DNA from: Plotosus lineatus
Lineage: Eukaryota > Chordata > Actinopteri > Siluriformes > Plotosidae
Length of the DNA stretch: 64,000 nt
Reading direction: 5' to 3'
Assembly: GCA_024760905.1 (NCBI GenBank)
Contig: CM045729.1
Coordinates: forward strand, 46,734,580-46,798,579
Shown: positions 43,295 to 56,524 of the stretch, in pieces
Layout of the letters: each line of letters opens with the position of its first letter
Numbering within the stretch: the stretch's first letter is position 1
Notes under the pieces: generated by a model
What the model saw: only the letters and a program-made list of their open reading frames with translations
Databases searched by the model: none
What the model was told of the DNA's origin: nothing
Translations under genes and position numbers: made by a program

Positions 43295-44036
43295 CTTCTT
43301 TTCCTTTCAGCTGTTCCCTTCAGGGGTCACCACAGCAAATCATCTGCCTTCATCTCACCCTGTCCTCTGCATCTTCTTTTACGCCAACGACCTTCACATC
43401 TTCCTTCACCACATCCATAAATCTCTTCTTTGGTCTTCCTCCAGGCCTTCTGCCTGGTAGTTCCAACCTCAGCATCCTACTCCCAATATATTCACTATCC
43501 CTCCTCTGTACATGTCCAAACCATCTCAATCTAGCCTCTCTAATTTTGTCTCCAAAACATCTTACATGGGCTGTCCCTCTGATGTACTCATTTCTGATCC
43601 TATCCATCCTCGTTACTCCCAGAGAGAACCTCAACATTTTCATCTCTGCTACCGCCAGCTCAGCCTCCTGTCTTTTCCTCAGCGCCACTGTTTCTAAACC
43701 ATGGAACATCGCTGGCATCATCACCGTCTTGTACACTTTTCCTTTCATTCTTGCTGACACTCTCCTATTGCACATCGCACCGGACACTTTTCACCAACCA
43801 TTCCAGTCTGCCTGCACACGTTTCTTCACCTCTTTTCCACACTCTCCATTGCTCTGGATTGTTGAGCCTAAGCACTTAAAATCCTCCACCTTCCTTGTCT
43901 CTGCTCCCTGTAACCTCACCGTTCCTCTTTGGTCCTTCTCATTCACACACATGTATTCTGATTTACTGAGGCTAACCTTCATTCCTCTCCTTTCCAGGGC
44001 ATACTTCCACCTCTCTAGATTTTCCTCCACTTGTTT
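43295..44036 (-). mobile_element. 5'-truncated RTE insertion with 15-bp duplication
   Basis: AAAATTCAAAATAGT is duplicated exactly at 43280-43294 and 44037-44051. The 742-bp insert encodes, on the - strand, the RTE C-terminal region from QVEENLERWKYALERRG through EDFKCLGSTIQSNGECG to RWFGHVQRRDS and RPGGRPKKRFMD, ending in the RTE 3' tail. An in-frame TGA near 43789 replaces an arginine codon seen in the copy at 1607-2475. The insertion sits in MITE A-type sequence. Confidence 0.95.
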
Positions 44037-44051
44037 AAAATTCAAAATAGT

Positions 44052-44200
44052 AATTCACAAGACGTGAATTCAAAGCGCATTCCCTGCTTGACCATTTACT
44101 GAATTAAAACAACTTTAAAAAACGAAACTAAAAACTCAAGCGTTATTCCTTCTCTCGCTCTGTTTTTCTTTCTCTCTCTCTGTTTCTCTCGCGCGCGTTA
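44052..44200 (+). mobile_element. MITE A fragment
   Basis: CAAAGCGCATTCCCTGCTTGAC, TTACTGAATTAAAACAACTT and a CT-rich run correspond to 10413-10545 of the reference copy. Confidence 0.65.
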
Positions 44201-44634
44201 TTTATTTATTTAGTCATTTATTTCCTACCCATGAAATATTTATTCTATATATTTTTTGTTCAAATAGTCAGGGGAACCACTATTTTATTTTAATTAATTA
44301 ATTAATTTTTTAAATAACTGCTTTTCATCCATAGTTAATAGCAGCATCACTCGTCCCTTTAAAAGCATGAGCTTCATGTGCTGTCATAAGTATAAAGGAA
44401 AGAGTGTGTGCCAACCCTCCTTTCCTGAGAACTCAGTCAGTGAACTCTTATGGCTGTATACTCGAAATTGCAAACTCCAGATCATCGGATAATTGCTTTA
44501 TTGTTGCGCTGTTCTCGATCTCTACATTTATGTTTATTCTGTGAAGGAACTTTTGCTGAAAACTTTAGCTAAGAGAAACAATATCCTGTCCCATTCCATT
44601 GCAATCTTAAAGCCATTATAATTAATAATTCGTT
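44201..44634. other. Noncoding stretch, nothing recognised
   Basis: AT-rich; includes short TTAA/TTAT repeats. Confidence 0.5.
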
Positions 44635-44973
44635 AATGTGCTGAGCCACTTAATCCGAGGTTTGCACGGAAGCTTAATACTATCTCAGCCGAATCTGAGT
44701 GAACGTAAAGTACACCATAAATAGCCTGCCAGTTTATCACAGGGCCAACACATGCACAAGTGTTCACCCTCATACATACACCTTGAACCAATTTGGATCA
44801 GTCAGTTAGCCTGATATGCATGTGTTTGTGCTGTGGAGAGAAACCTGTCAGAATCCCACTTAAAAACTGGGAAAACATGCAAGCTCCATACAGAAACCGA
44901 GCTTGGGACTTGAACTTGAAACCCTCTTGTTGTGAGGTGACCATGCTAGCTATTATTCTACAGTGCCACTGTT
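44635..44973 (-). mobile_element. S2 SINE, old copy
   Basis: Same order as 17214-17572 in diverged form: ATCTCAGCCGAATCTGAGTG, AGCCTGCCAGTTTATCACAG, CCTGATATGCATGTG, GGAAAACATGCAAGCTCC and head CAGTGGCACTGTAGAATAA read backwards. Confidence 0.7.
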
Positions 44974-45580
44974 TTTATTATAAATAAAGCATAATGAACT
45001 ACTTTACTGTTTAATTAAAGTTTATGTCTAAAATTCAATGATACAAAGAGGCATAAAAATGAAAAGAAATAAATATGGATGTCTGATGATTGCGATCAAG
45101 TAGGGCCCAGAGACACCAGCCTCAGTGCTGAATGAGGGCTTGTGAGAATTTGAAGTCTAGAGTTCAGGAACACATATGAACTTCCTTTGCAGGGTGATGG
45201 GGCTGTCCCTCAGAGATAGGGTAAGAAGCTCAGCCTCTGAGCTCAGCTCGGAATTGAACCACTACTCCTCCGCATTGAGAGGAGCCGAGTGAGGTTACTT
45301 GGGCATCTGGTTAGAATGCCTTTCGAATGCCTACCTTGTGTGGTGTTTGGGACATTTTATTGACTATTTTATTCTAATGAGATGAGTTCAGGAACATATA
45401 CAGTCTGTAGCATTTTTGTTTGCATATGCTTTTCTTTATTCTATTGAAGTTTTAAAGCCTTGTGGAATTCAGCTGCATCACAGGGAGTGTTTTGCATGCA
45501 ACTCAGGTTCAAATGTCCACAAATGCCATGTTTGAATTCATTTAGATGACCGATTATCCCTCAATGTTCTGTAGCTTAGA
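44974..45580. other. Noncoding stretch, nothing recognised
   Basis: No exon or repeat family recognised. Confidence 0.5.
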
Positions 45581-45581
45581 T

Positions 45582-45882
45582 CAGTTGTCTCTAACCTTTT
45601 TTGCACCAGGGACCAGTTTTAGGTCTGAAATGTTTCCGTGGACCGGTTAGAGTCTACTCTGTAGTCTTGTGTTGGTGGGTGTCACCGCAGAAAACCCCGC
45701 CTCACAAAGATATGTGGTTGGAAACGGAAGAAAGGCTTTCAGTGTTTCTGTGGGAATGTCAAAAACAGTCCTTTTTCAAAATAAGATCCGCAAGCTCTAG
45801 CAAAAAAATATATAATTTGCCTTATGAAAGATTTTGTTTGCGGACCGGTATGAAATGACCCACGGACCGGTACCGGTCCGTG
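45582..45882 (+). mobile_element. hAT-like fragment
   Basis: CAGTTGTCTCTAACCTTTTT, TGCACCAGGGACCAG and, near the end, CGGACCGGTATGAAATGACC resemble the GGGACCGGT-type hAT MITEs common in vertebrates. A perfect 22-bp palindrome centred on GGTACC lies at 45861-45882. The expected right terminus is missing. Confidence 0.55.
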
Positions 45883-46937
45883 CTGGCATAGATGTTATTC
45901 TTTATCAAAGTCAGAATGAACAGAGCTTTGTTTTGGTCACATATGGGTTCCATTCTTGATTTCCTTTTCCCCCCTTTTGCTTTCTGGCTGTTCTCTGGAG
46001 GTAATAAAGTCTGGGGACATTCTTTCACCCACCCTGACAAACTTGAAATATTGTCTGAGGCAAAGCTTTATAAACTCTTAAGCTTTTTCTTTTGACTAAA
46101 GAGCTGGCTTAAGAAAGTAACAATTTACATAATTTCTTTCCTTTTGAATTTTTGTATGAAAGCATTAATACTTACAAACAGATTAAACAATTAAAAAAAA
46201 AAAATGTTTGTTTTTTTCTTTGACAATCAGTCAACTGTGGGAGCGTGCCATTTTGGCAGGCAGCATTCTCAACAATACCACTGGTCAGCTGTAGCAAACT
46301 ATAAACAGCATATTTGACGAATATTTCAACATAAACCCAATTTCTAATGATTTACCTCTTCATGCAGGAGACTGACTCCTTAACAACTAATCTCTTCATC
46401 ATAAGACCTAGTTTGCATCCAAGAAGTAAGTTCATTCCAAGACAAAACTGATTAAATATAGTGAACACTTGCAGTTAGGTGGTTGACTGATGCTTTTGCC
46501 GGTTGATCTAGTGATTCAGGTTAATGGGTTTCCTAGAATCTATTTAATTGTTTTTGTTTTATTCTAATGTCAGTACCAAAGTCATGAGTCAAAGATGCCT
46601 GACTTCCTGATCCACATGCTGAATTGACAGTGTTGCTAAACCAGGCCTGCCTATACTTGTATTACTGATATTTTAAGAGCCTTATATGAATACCTTATAG
46701 TGTGTATTTTCTGTATAGCATTGTCCAGATGTTTGCCTGTTTAATTCAACATTTTGTTCAACTCACATGGGAAATCAAAACCGTATAGCATCAACTGGAA
46801 TAAATGCTAAATGGCCAATTATGGAAAATAAAGTGAATGCAATTCTTTATGAACTGATCCTCACAAATTCTTGAGCTATAGTGACTGTAATTTTTGTTTA
46901 ATTTGGATTTTTCATTTATTTTCCAAATTACTGCATG
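45883..46937. other. 1 kb noncoding, nothing recognised
   Basis: Unique AT-rich sequence. Confidence 0.5.
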
Positions 46938-47100
46938 GATAGGTGGCACTGTGCTGGTCCTGAGTCCAAGTTCCAAGCTTGGCGAGGGCATCTGTGGGGA
47001 GTTTCAATGTTTTTTCACTGTGCTTCCTCCGGGTACCCCAGTTTTCTCTCCCACAGTCCAAAGACATGCACATTAGGTTGACTGTTTCGAGCTGAGCATG
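46938..47100 (+). repeat. S2 SINE body, degraded head
   Basis: GGTGGCACTGTGCTGGTCC, GTGGGGAGTTTCAATG, GCTTCCTCCGGGTACCCCAG and CCAAAGACATGCACATTAGG follow S2 order. Confidence 0.7.
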
Positions 47101-47148
47101 AATGCTTGTGTGTTGGCAATTCCCCCTTGTAGGATAAGCCAATTCAGT

Positions 47149-47348
47149 CTTCTTCTCCTTTCGGCTTTTCCTTCAGGGGTCGCCTCATTCATCAGCGAAT
47201 CATCTGCCTCCATCTCACCCTATCCTTTGCATCTTCCCTTACACCAACTACCTTCATGTCCTCCTTCACCACATCAATGAATTGTCTCTTTGGTCTTCCT
47301 CTAGGCCTTCTGCCTGGTAGTTCCAACCTCGGCATCCTACTACCAAGG
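47149..47348 (-). mobile_element. 5'-truncated RTE insertion, 200 bp
   Basis: CAATTCAGT is repeated at 47140-47148 and 47349-47357. The insert is the RTE 3' end (CTTTCGGCTTTTCCTTCAGG to GGCCTTCTGCCTGGTAGTTC) with a small local duplication around CATTCATCAGCGAATCATC. Confidence 0.85.
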
Positions 47349-47357
47349 CAATTCAGT

Positions 47358-48040
47358 GAATCAATGAATTACTGCCTGGGTTCCTTGGGCATAGGTGTTT
47401 TTATACCTATGACTTGTCATAAAATAATGATAGTTTTGAACAGTTCAATGGTAAAATAGTTGTAATAGAGCTAGAAAAATTTTGTGATGTATAACATTCA
47501 CATATATTTTCTAAAATAGACAACGGTGAATGTTTAGTATCTCATGCTCATTTGTGGGTGAATTTTGAGCACCTCCCTGTTGTTAACGAACAGTCCCATG
47601 CCAGTTACTTGATGGGACATACTGGTGCTGCTCGGACATTTTGTACCCGGTGTGCTAAGACTTCATACAGAGGAGGTTCTGTTTTTAGTCTGGGTTTGGA
47701 CAACATATGAGCAATCAGTGGCTTAGTTTAGCAAACTACAATTACATCACCCCCTCACATCACCACACCACTCGAGTCTTGTAGCACTGGAACATTTTAG
47801 AAAACCTCAAAAATAGTTTACCACTCTATTTACTTTCAATGTTTGCCAGTGTTTAACTAAAATAGCTGCCAAGCATGTCATAGTTTGACTGAGGGACACA
47901 TACTTGGTTATGACTAAATATAAGAATTTTGGAATTGTCATTGCTTATACAGTTGAGTATTTGTAATTAAGGTTAATAGCCATTGTTTTACCTAAAACAT
48001 TTATAATAAAATAATAAAATAAAATGTCAACAGCATTAAC
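47358..48040. other. Noncoding stretch, nothing recognised
   Basis: No exon or repeat family recognised. Confidence 0.5.
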
Positions 48041-48041
48041 A

Positions 48042-48042
<1 letters not shown>

Positions 48043-48074
<32 letters not shown>

Positions 48075-48087
48075 GGGGGGGGGGGGG
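48043..48087. repeat. (TG)n plus poly(G)
   Basis: TG tract of about 29 bp followed by a G run of about 15. Confidence 0.95.
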
Positions 48088-48195
48088 TGTTCACATGTGC
48101 ATTTCACATGTACATGTTTGTGTGGGCTTCGCACTTGCCAAAGGCATGCCAATGGGTGGACGGACTGTTCTAAATTGTGCCTAGGTGTGATGAAG
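48088..48195 (+). repeat. S2-like body fragment
   Basis: ATGGGTGGACGGACTGTTCT and AAATTGTGCCTAGGTGTGA resemble the middle of S2. Weak. Confidence 0.35.
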
Positions 48196-48639
48196 AGACG
48201 TCCGGCACCCCGTGTTCCTGGAATAGTTTGTCTCTGTACTGAGTCACTGCCCACTACCTTTTTATCAAGCACTAAAATGAGCCCTAATTAAAAAGGAACC
48301 ATGTGATTTTCTATGTTAACTCTTCTCTAACAGGCTTTAGCTTGATAATACCTTCCCTTCCCTGATTTACCGGCACTATCATGAGGTTATGTTTTTAATG
48401 AGGCAAATAATTGTTGAGTGCTTTGATTTATACCGCAATAATTGTACGGGGGGGTTCAGCTCAATGGTTTGCACTGTCCCTTCGCAGTTATGTACTGAGT
48501 CCAGATCTTAAGGCAGAATAGAGTCTTTATAAGTGAAGTTGGCATCTTCTTCCTGTGCCCATATAGATTTACCTCTGGGTTCGCTGATTTCCTCTCACCG
48601 TCCACACGCGCATTTAAGGTCATTACACTCAATTGTCCA
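48196..48639. other. Noncoding stretch, nothing recognised
   Basis: No feature seen. Confidence 0.5.
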
Positions 48640-48850
48640 TACGTGCACTTGTAAGAGGTTTTGGCGACAAAGTCAGAGAGGCTAGATTGAGATGGTTTGG
48701 ACATGTACAGAGGATGGATAAAGTGTATATTGGTAGTAGGATGCTGAGGTTGGAACTACCAGGCAGAAGGCCGAGAGGAAGACCAAAGAGAAGATTTATG
48801 GATGTGGTGGCGACCCCTCAAGGGAACAGCCGAAAGAAAAAGAAGAAGAA
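48640..48850 (+). mobile_element. RTE 3' fragment with internal deletion
   Basis: Encodes GFGDKVREARLRWFGHVQRM, then RLELPGRRPRGRPKRRFMD, followed at once by the 3' tail GGCGACCCCTCAAGGGAAC and an AAGAAGAA run. The EDAEDRERWRQ stretch present in the copy at 1607-2475 is deleted. Confidence 0.8.
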
Positions 48851-48856
48851 TATATA

Positions 48857-48881
48857 TACAGACGTTCCCCGTTTTTTTGTT

Positions 48882-48885
<4 letters not shown>
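48857..48885 (+). mobile_element. Tigger-like left end, stub
   Basis: TACAGACGTTCCCCGTTTT mirrors the end at 39984. Only the terminus is left before a poly(T) run. Confidence 0.4.

Positions 48886-48926
<41 letters not shown>
48886..48926. repeat. Poly(T) run
   Basis: About 38 T in a row. Read with the adjacent Tc1 copy, it is a poly(A) following the truncated transposase. Confidence 0.95.
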
Positions 48927-50309
<1,383 letters not shown>

Positions 50310-50315
50310 CTAGTC

Positions 50316-50439
50316 CAGTGGTACCTCACCTTACGAAATTAATACGTTCCAGAGCCTTTTTCTTAACCTGGATTTTTCGTAAATTAATCCGCATTTTACA
50401 TGTAAAACGTGTGATTCGTTCCAAGGCCCCCAATACTAC

Positions 50440-50446
<7 letters not shown>
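50316..50446 (+). mobile_element. MITE A-like left end
   Basis: CAGTGGTACCTCACCTTACG, then CTTAACCTGGATTTTTCGT and GTGATTCGTTCCAAGGCCC as in MITE A. It is cut at another (TA)n/(CATA)n tract (50443-50485). Confidence 0.7.
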
Positions 50447-50476
<30 letters not shown>

Positions 50477-50485
50477 CATACATAC

Positions 50486-51028
50486 ATTCTGATGTCTCAG
50501 ACTATTTGTCTGTGGTCATCAGACTATTTGGCTTTGATGTTTTACAAGTTTTAAGCACATTGAGCCAGCTTTAATTTGCCTCTGATCTTCAGGATGATAC
50601 AGATGTAAGTGGGGAAACTGCCATTTTCAGCACTTTACACACTGCAGGCAGTCAGCAGTTTGCACAAAATATAAACAGGCTATAAAGCCACACAGACAGA
50701 ATTATGATGAGAAGAAAATCTAGAATAAAAAAGTCTGGAGATGAAAAAACGATTTCCAACACCAATGCCTTGCCTCCACTGGTTTCACCTCTCTGCTGTT
50801 ATAGTCATAAAGCTTGTATGTGCATGTGTGCTTCTCTAACTTCACATCTGGAATACTGGATGGTGAGTCTCTTGCTGATTCATTTTCATTTTTTCCTACA
50901 GCAACTGAGTCCAGTTATTCCTCCATGAGCATCACCACATTTGTTTTTTTCTTTGAAAAAATATAGCAAGGGAAAATAATAAGAATTAAAAAAAATCTGG
51001 GTCTAATTTGAATCCTGCCATTTCCATT
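50486..51028. other. Noncoding stretch, nothing recognised
   Basis: Unique sequence. Confidence 0.5.
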
Positions 51029-51084
<56 letters not shown>

Positions 51085-51165
51085 ACTCCCTCACTCTCTC
51101 TCACTCACTCCCTCATTCACTTTCTCACTCACTCCCTCACTCTCTCACTCACTCTCTCCCCCACC
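51029..51165. repeat. (CT)n and CTCACTCC-rich tract
   Basis: Pure CT to about 51075, then CTCACTC/CCTCACT variants. Confidence 0.95.
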
Positions 51166-52040
51166 TCACAATTTAGGACTATTATGGTTAAAAATAAACA
51201 CAATTACAGCATATTAAAAAGTAAAATATGAAGTATAACACTTGGTGTCATCCACCAGCATGGCCACAGTGCTATTGGTGACAGTTGTCTTTAATATTGC
51301 TGTCATTTAGACCAAGTGAAATGATTGTTACTGTTCCTAGACAGAGAACTTCATTTTCTACTCAAACACTCACAAATCAGAGCATTTTATCAGACAGTCC
51401 ATGAAAATCAACCCAGGATCAGACTGATTTGTCTTGGTTGTGGTGAAGTGGTTGTCAGTGTTCCAGCTGAAACTGAGAGTTTAGTGTAGCTGTGCTGGAA
51501 TACAGTTCTGGTATAATATGATATTACATTAATCACTACAACAAACAGAATGCATCTGATCTTAGTAACCGTCTCCACAACCAGCATTAGTCATCTTTTT
51601 GCATAGTTGAAATTTTCCATAGGCCATTTGAAAAGTGTCTCAAGATCCTCTTTCTGAGATGTATTGCAACAGAAAGACAATCTGTGTTGTTTCCCCCCCC
51701 CCTCGTTTTATTTTTGGACTGGTACAGTCATGCAAATGCTTCCACGTGTGCCTGATGGAAAATGCCTCAATCATGTTGCCTGTGTATGTGTGCATTACTG
51801 AGTGTTTTAAGTGGGTCAACACACAGCTGAGTAGAGTAGAGAAGAAGTTTGTCACTTCTAGTGCTGGCTAACAGGACAAAATGTGATCATATTGAGTTTG
51901 GTATAAATTTCTGGAACAATACACTTTTATGATGCATTATTATAAACATGAAATATGCTAATTTGTTGTAGTTTTTACATTTCCACTTTTACTGTTTGCA
52001 TTTATGTTTGATGACCTAAAATAATAGGTTTTCAGTACTT
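51166..52040. other. Noncoding stretch, nothing recognised
   Basis: Unique AT-rich sequence. Confidence 0.5.
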
Positions 52041-52049
52041 TCTTCTCTC

Positions 52050-52335
52050 GCTGTTTTTTTTTTTCCTTCCTTAATTTAGTCATATCCAATTCCCACCCAT
52101 CAGGTATTACCTTCCGTAACACAAAACCTCCACCAATTAAGCAGGGGTGAAAGTATGCACATGCCCCCTCCGTGCCATACGATGCTAGCCACCCTCGTCT
52201 TTTCAAACTCTAATGCATGAATATTCTGTGGTGGTATAACACACTCTGAGGGAAAGCACTATCCGGCCCCTCATACGAATGAGCTTCCTGTATAAACTCC
52301 ATAGGAGCTTGGCGAATTAGCTCATATGAACTCCT
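52050..52335 (-). mobile_element. S4 SINE, diverged
   Basis: Begins after a T/C run with TTTAGTCATATCCAATTCCC, then CATCAGGTATTACCTTCCGT, matching the S4 tail and core at 20130-20260. CACTCTGAGGGAAAGCACTA and AGCTTGGCGAATTAGCTCAT follow toward the head, which is not intact. Confidence 0.7.
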
Positions 52336-52715
52336 GGTCATGGATAGCTGTTGCATTTAACCTTGACGTGAACTTGCTATCTCTGTTCATAATCATGCAG
52401 CTTGTCGATGCGCTGCTCGTTATTTTTCAAATTGTTTAACAGAGTGGTACAATTGCATAGTGGTAAAGTTGTAAATTTGTACAAAAATAATAGTTGTGTA
52501 GTAAACAGTGTTTCTCATGTATGGTTGTTATAGAAGGGTGTGAGCCCTAGTAACAGAATGTTGACCCTAAGGTGAAAACGCATGTTCCCTGTAACTTTGA
52601 GTCCTTTCACTAATTTATTTATTTTTAAATTAAAGATCCTGGGAATTATATATGATACCAGGTTAAATTCAAAAGCCAGTGCTGCCAATTATGGACCTAC
52701 TGACAGTTTCTCTCT
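52336..52715. other. Noncoding stretch, nothing recognised
   Basis: AT-rich. Confidence 0.5.
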
Positions 52716-52717
52716 TA

Positions 52718-52730
52718 TTCATACATACAT

Positions 52731-52787
<57 letters not shown>
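52718..52787. repeat. (CATA)n then (CA)n microsatellite
   Basis: Seven or eight CATA units followed by about nineteen CA units. Confidence 0.95.
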
Positions 52788-52792
<5 letters not shown>

Positions 52793-53970
52793 TTGCTGTG
52801 GTTATTCCCAGAGTGCTTAGGTCTAGTGTTGGCATGTAGAAACCCGGGAATTAGGCATCAAATGTAAACATATAGTCATGAGGAAAATGGGTTAAAAGAA
52901 AATCGGGATGGCCTTGTTTAATATGCCTGGAAAGTCAATTGAGGCCAAGCATTTGGCTGAGCTGTTCTGTTTTCTGAGGTTAAACTTTGTGTTGTTGCTC
53001 TGCACACGAACAGGCTTTCATGTGAAACCAGGACAGGTTCAACTGAAGTGTTTTGTGATCTCTATACTACATGTGTGTTACTGATCGAGGCCAAATCCCA
53101 GCTGCATTTTTTACACATCCACACATTTCTATGACTACTAGACTGTCACATGTGCTTGCTTGAGGAATGTCCCCAGGTCAGATCTCTACTTCAAAGCTGC
53201 CACGTTTCCATTTTTAACAACATGCAAGACAGGAGGCGAAGCCGGTCTTCCTCTGAAGTGAAAGGTAAAAATTGTCAAAAGGTCTAGAGGGTTTGATTTT
53301 ATGTACTGTAATTGTGATCAATTCATTTCAATTAATCCTGCCCTGATCACATCAGATAGATTACGTACCTTAAGATACCTTAAGTTCCTGCCATCACCTT
53401 TGTAAAAAGGTCTGAAACGTTTAGAAATAAACATGTGGTAATATTGAGGGTGGTATTTATCTGGAGTGTTTGATTCTGTTTCATTGCAATTGCAAGCGAT
53501 TGCACATGGTGCAGTAGTTTTGACTGGGATCAAATCTTTTCCCTTAAAACCACTGACTTCTGACACTATGGTCACAGAAGTCATAGAGTCTGTCATAGTG
53601 GGGCTGTTCTCCATTTACAGACAGCGTAGAGGTAACTGTGGGAACCACCGCGTGAGATTCGAGCTCACAGGATAGGAATGACAACTATTCACACACAGCT
53701 AAAGACATGAAGAAAAGCAAATTCCATATGGACAGATGTTCGTGGCTATGATTAAAAAGAAAACAACAGCAACTAATTCTCTTGCAAAATTAAATATTGC
53801 AGTTTATATCAACTGGCTATTACAAATCAAGTGGAAGGGCAAAGTATAAAGTGCAGAAATTTATCAAAGGAGTTTTTCATGTAAAATGTATTTTTGAAAT
53901 ACGCCTACAAAAAAATACATAACATATTTCACATAAAACTAAAACTCAACTGCATAACAAAAATGAAATA
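52788..53970. other. 1.2 kb noncoding with a weak exon candidate
   Basis: ATG at 53222 opens MQDRRRSRSSSEVK and meets an AAAG|GTAAAA donor at 53264. Its phase does not join to the raph1 first coding exon without a stop. It is at most a noncoding first exon. Nothing else was seen. Confidence 0.35.
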
Positions 53971-54240
53971 CAGTACGGGATCCTGTGCTACTTAGCGTTT
54001 CAATTCATGTGGCTTCAGTGCATTGCGTTTTTTTTTATTATTATTATTTTTTTTATATTCATCGAATTAAAAAATTAAATTAAAGAGGAATAGGGAAAAA
54101 AGTTCAGGAAAATGATGCAAAACAAGGCCAATTATACAAAAACCCCCAAACAAACAAAAACAAAAAACAATCCAAAACCCCCCCATCAAAATTACATTTT
54201 TCTGTGAGGTGCGCATTTGAGTGTGCGTGTGTGCATCTGT

Positions 54241-54318
<78 letters not shown>

Positions 54319-54499
54319 TTATATTTTATTTACATCTTATACATTATTTTTGAATGTTTAATTGTTGTTATAAACATTTATCTATTTATTGATATTATAT
54401 ACACATATACATGTACGTATACGTCAGTCAGGGGGGTTGATCCTACTTCGCGGAATTCGGCTCAGGTCCCAATTAACCGCGGAAAGTGAGGGATCCCTG
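53971..54499 (+). mobile_element. MITE C copy, 529 bp, TA-flanked
   Basis: CAGTACGGGATCCTGTGCTA at the left and, backwards from 54499, CAGGGATCCCTCACTTTCCG. TA on both sides. The middle carries a (TG)n tract at 54239-54317, expanded relative to other C copies. Confidence 0.8.
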
Positions 54500-54659
54500 T
54501 AGTACATATGTCAGACTATGAATATGAACAATGCAGTCAATATAAGAATATGACATTGTGGTGATTTTTTGATAGCTATTAAGAAGTTTATAAAGCGTGG
54601 ACACAGATTACCAGCTGTGTATATTTATATTGAAAAATCTTGTGATTGGGACTAATCAC

Positions 54660-54859
54660 CTGTAAAAGCCTATATAATCCCAATCACCTTGAATAATCTG
54701 TTAGATCAAGTAATACCGATACTGTCAATTTCAAATTATCTCATTCATCTCACATAATGTTAGAGCATTTCATCTTAATCACTTCAAATAATCATATATC
54801 AAGTAATCCTGATCACCTTAAATAATCTGTTACACCAAATAATGTTGGTCACCTTAAGT
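54660..54859. repeat. Degenerate ~36-bp tandem repeat, left part
   Basis: Units such as AATCACCTTGAATAATCTG plus TTAGATCAAGT and AATCCTGATCACCTTAAATA plus ATCTGTTACACCAAAT repeat with heavy drift. The array continues at 56525-56645 on the other side of the hAT element. Confidence 0.75.
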
Positions 54860-54991
54860 CAGGGGTCAGCAACCTGAGGCTCCGGAGTCGCATGCGGCTC
54901 TTTCACCTCTCTGGTGCGGCTTCGTGGCTTGTCAAAATAATGTTGTACTGTACCGATTGGATCGATACCGGTGGCCGAGGGGTGCACCACA

Positions 54992-55085
54992 AACTTCTTC
55001 TTCTTTTCCTTTCGGCTGTTCCCTTCAGGGGTCGCCACAGCAAATGATCTGCCTCCATCTCTCCCTATCCTCTGCATCTCCAACA
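54992..55085 (-). mobile_element. RTE 3' fragment nested in hAT
   Basis: CTTCTTCTTCTTTTCCTTTC, GGCTGTTCCCTTCAGGGGTC and GCAAATGATCTGCCTCCATC. About 94 bp; no clear duplication. Confidence 0.85.
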
Positions 55086-55425
55086 TTCAAAGTCCCTACT
55101 CTCAGTCCGAGGCTCACGCATTTCCTCTTCTCTCTCTGCCTACGGACACGCCTCCCGCCTCTCCTTCTTCGACGTCTTCGACCAACAGTAGTCCAATTTC
55201 CATCAGCACCCTGTTGGTTGACAGCACTGATGGCGGTCGTTGTTAACCCGGGCCTCGACCGATCCGGTATGAATTTTGTTTTGATCATTTGCATTTTTAA
55301 ATGTGGCAGAAGTTTTACGCCGGATGCCCTTCCTGTCGCAACCCTCTGCATTTATCCGGGCTTGGGACCGGCATAAGGGGGAGAGACACTGGTTAGTGCC
55401 CCCCCCGCCTCATGGCTGCAAACAT
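55086..55425 (+). repeat. S6 SINE-like segment nested in hAT
   Basis: Core GAAGTTTTACGCCGGATGCC, CAACCCTCTGCATTTATCC and TTGGGACCGGCATAAGGGGG as at 26908-27045. It is preceded by GC-rich sequence that may be its 5' part. Confidence 0.55.
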
Positions 55426-56215
55426 AAACTGCAAAAAGAAAATGCCACTTATTTACTCACATCGGAAGCACTCTGGGCTTCCATCGGTAGTTAAACCAGC
55501 TTTCACCTGAATGATGGAGGTATCTGCCTAAGGCAGAGTCCTGCAACGGTCAGGTACCCAGTGGGTACTCTTTTCAAAAATACTCTTTTAAGGTTGAACA
55601 TTATATAGATGAAAATTAACAGTCATGGGTGTGGGCGGGATATTTATGGATTTAAATCATATATCATGGATATTTATTTGGTGTGGGTGGGGCAATTTTG
55701 TGTGTGTGTTTTTGATCTGCTGTGTTGGTGGATTTCCAAATTCTTGTGCTCATGGCAAGGAGTTTTCTCACCATCAGCAGTGCCGTGAGAGAGAAAGAGA
55801 GAGAGATATATTCCCCCCGCCGGGGTTTGTAATCCAGGAACGGAAATCACAGCTGAAGGCAGAGTCGGTGGATGAGATTTGTTTATACACAGCAATCTGC
55901 GAATTAAGTAACTCTCCTCCCAGTGACAAAATAAAAGACTGGGTGTGGTTCAGTATCCACTCTGAGAATGGGTCGGTCAGTGCAGCATTAAGCATTAATA
56001 TTATTTTTAAAATGTTGAGCAGGCTCCTTCTTAAAATAAGTATTCATAGCTTTCTGTGTTGCTGTTGTTTTGTCATAGTTTTCATTTACAAAAACGACAG
56101 GCGGGTGTGATGGTAAGATAGGCGACCCAACCCGTTACACATCTGGCTGCACCCCATCCCACACTTCGTGGGATAGATAAGCTTTTTCTTTATAAAAATA
56201 CAAGAATGACTTGAA

Positions 56216-56276
56216 CACATTCATTCATTTTATAAACCACTTAATCCTAATTAGGGATGCGGGGAGGCTGGCGATT
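56216..56276 (-). repeat. S2-type tail fragment nested in hAT
   Basis: CATTCATTCATTTTATAAACC and TAATCCTAATTAGGGATGCG then GGAGGCTGGCG, cut at a T-run. Confidence 0.75.
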
Positions 56277-56524
56277 TTTTTTTTTTTTTTTAATCTAAAT
56301 GTTTTTGTTGCAAGCAGAATTGTGATTTAATTGTCTCTGCAGTCGTTTAAATCAATGCAACACATTGTTGTTTTGTATTAACATGAAGGAAAAGGGGCAA
56401 AAACATTATATGCAGTGTTATTTGATTTTAAATGGTAAAAAAGGACTTGTGGCTCCCAGTGTTTTCTTTAATGTGGAAAACGGGTCTAAATGGCTCTTTG
56501 AATGGCAGAGGTTGCTGACCCCTG

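Larger units (their letters stand above)
54860..56524. mobile_element. hAT element, 1.67 kb, 8-bp target duplication
   Basis: CCTTAAGT is duplicated exactly at 54852-54859 and 56525-56532. The ends CAGGGGTCAGCAACCTGAGG and, backwards, CAGGGGTCAGCAACCTCTGC are inverted repeats of about 16 identical bases. An 8-bp duplication and CAGGGG ends define hAT. The inside has no intact transposase and holds an RTE fragment, an S6 fragment and a SINE tail, so it is an old, dead copy. Confidence 0.92.

Noticed and set aside
53222..53264. Alternative first coding exon of raph1
   Set aside because: Joining its one-nucleotide overhang to the exon at 60190 puts that exon out of frame and hits a stop within a few codons.
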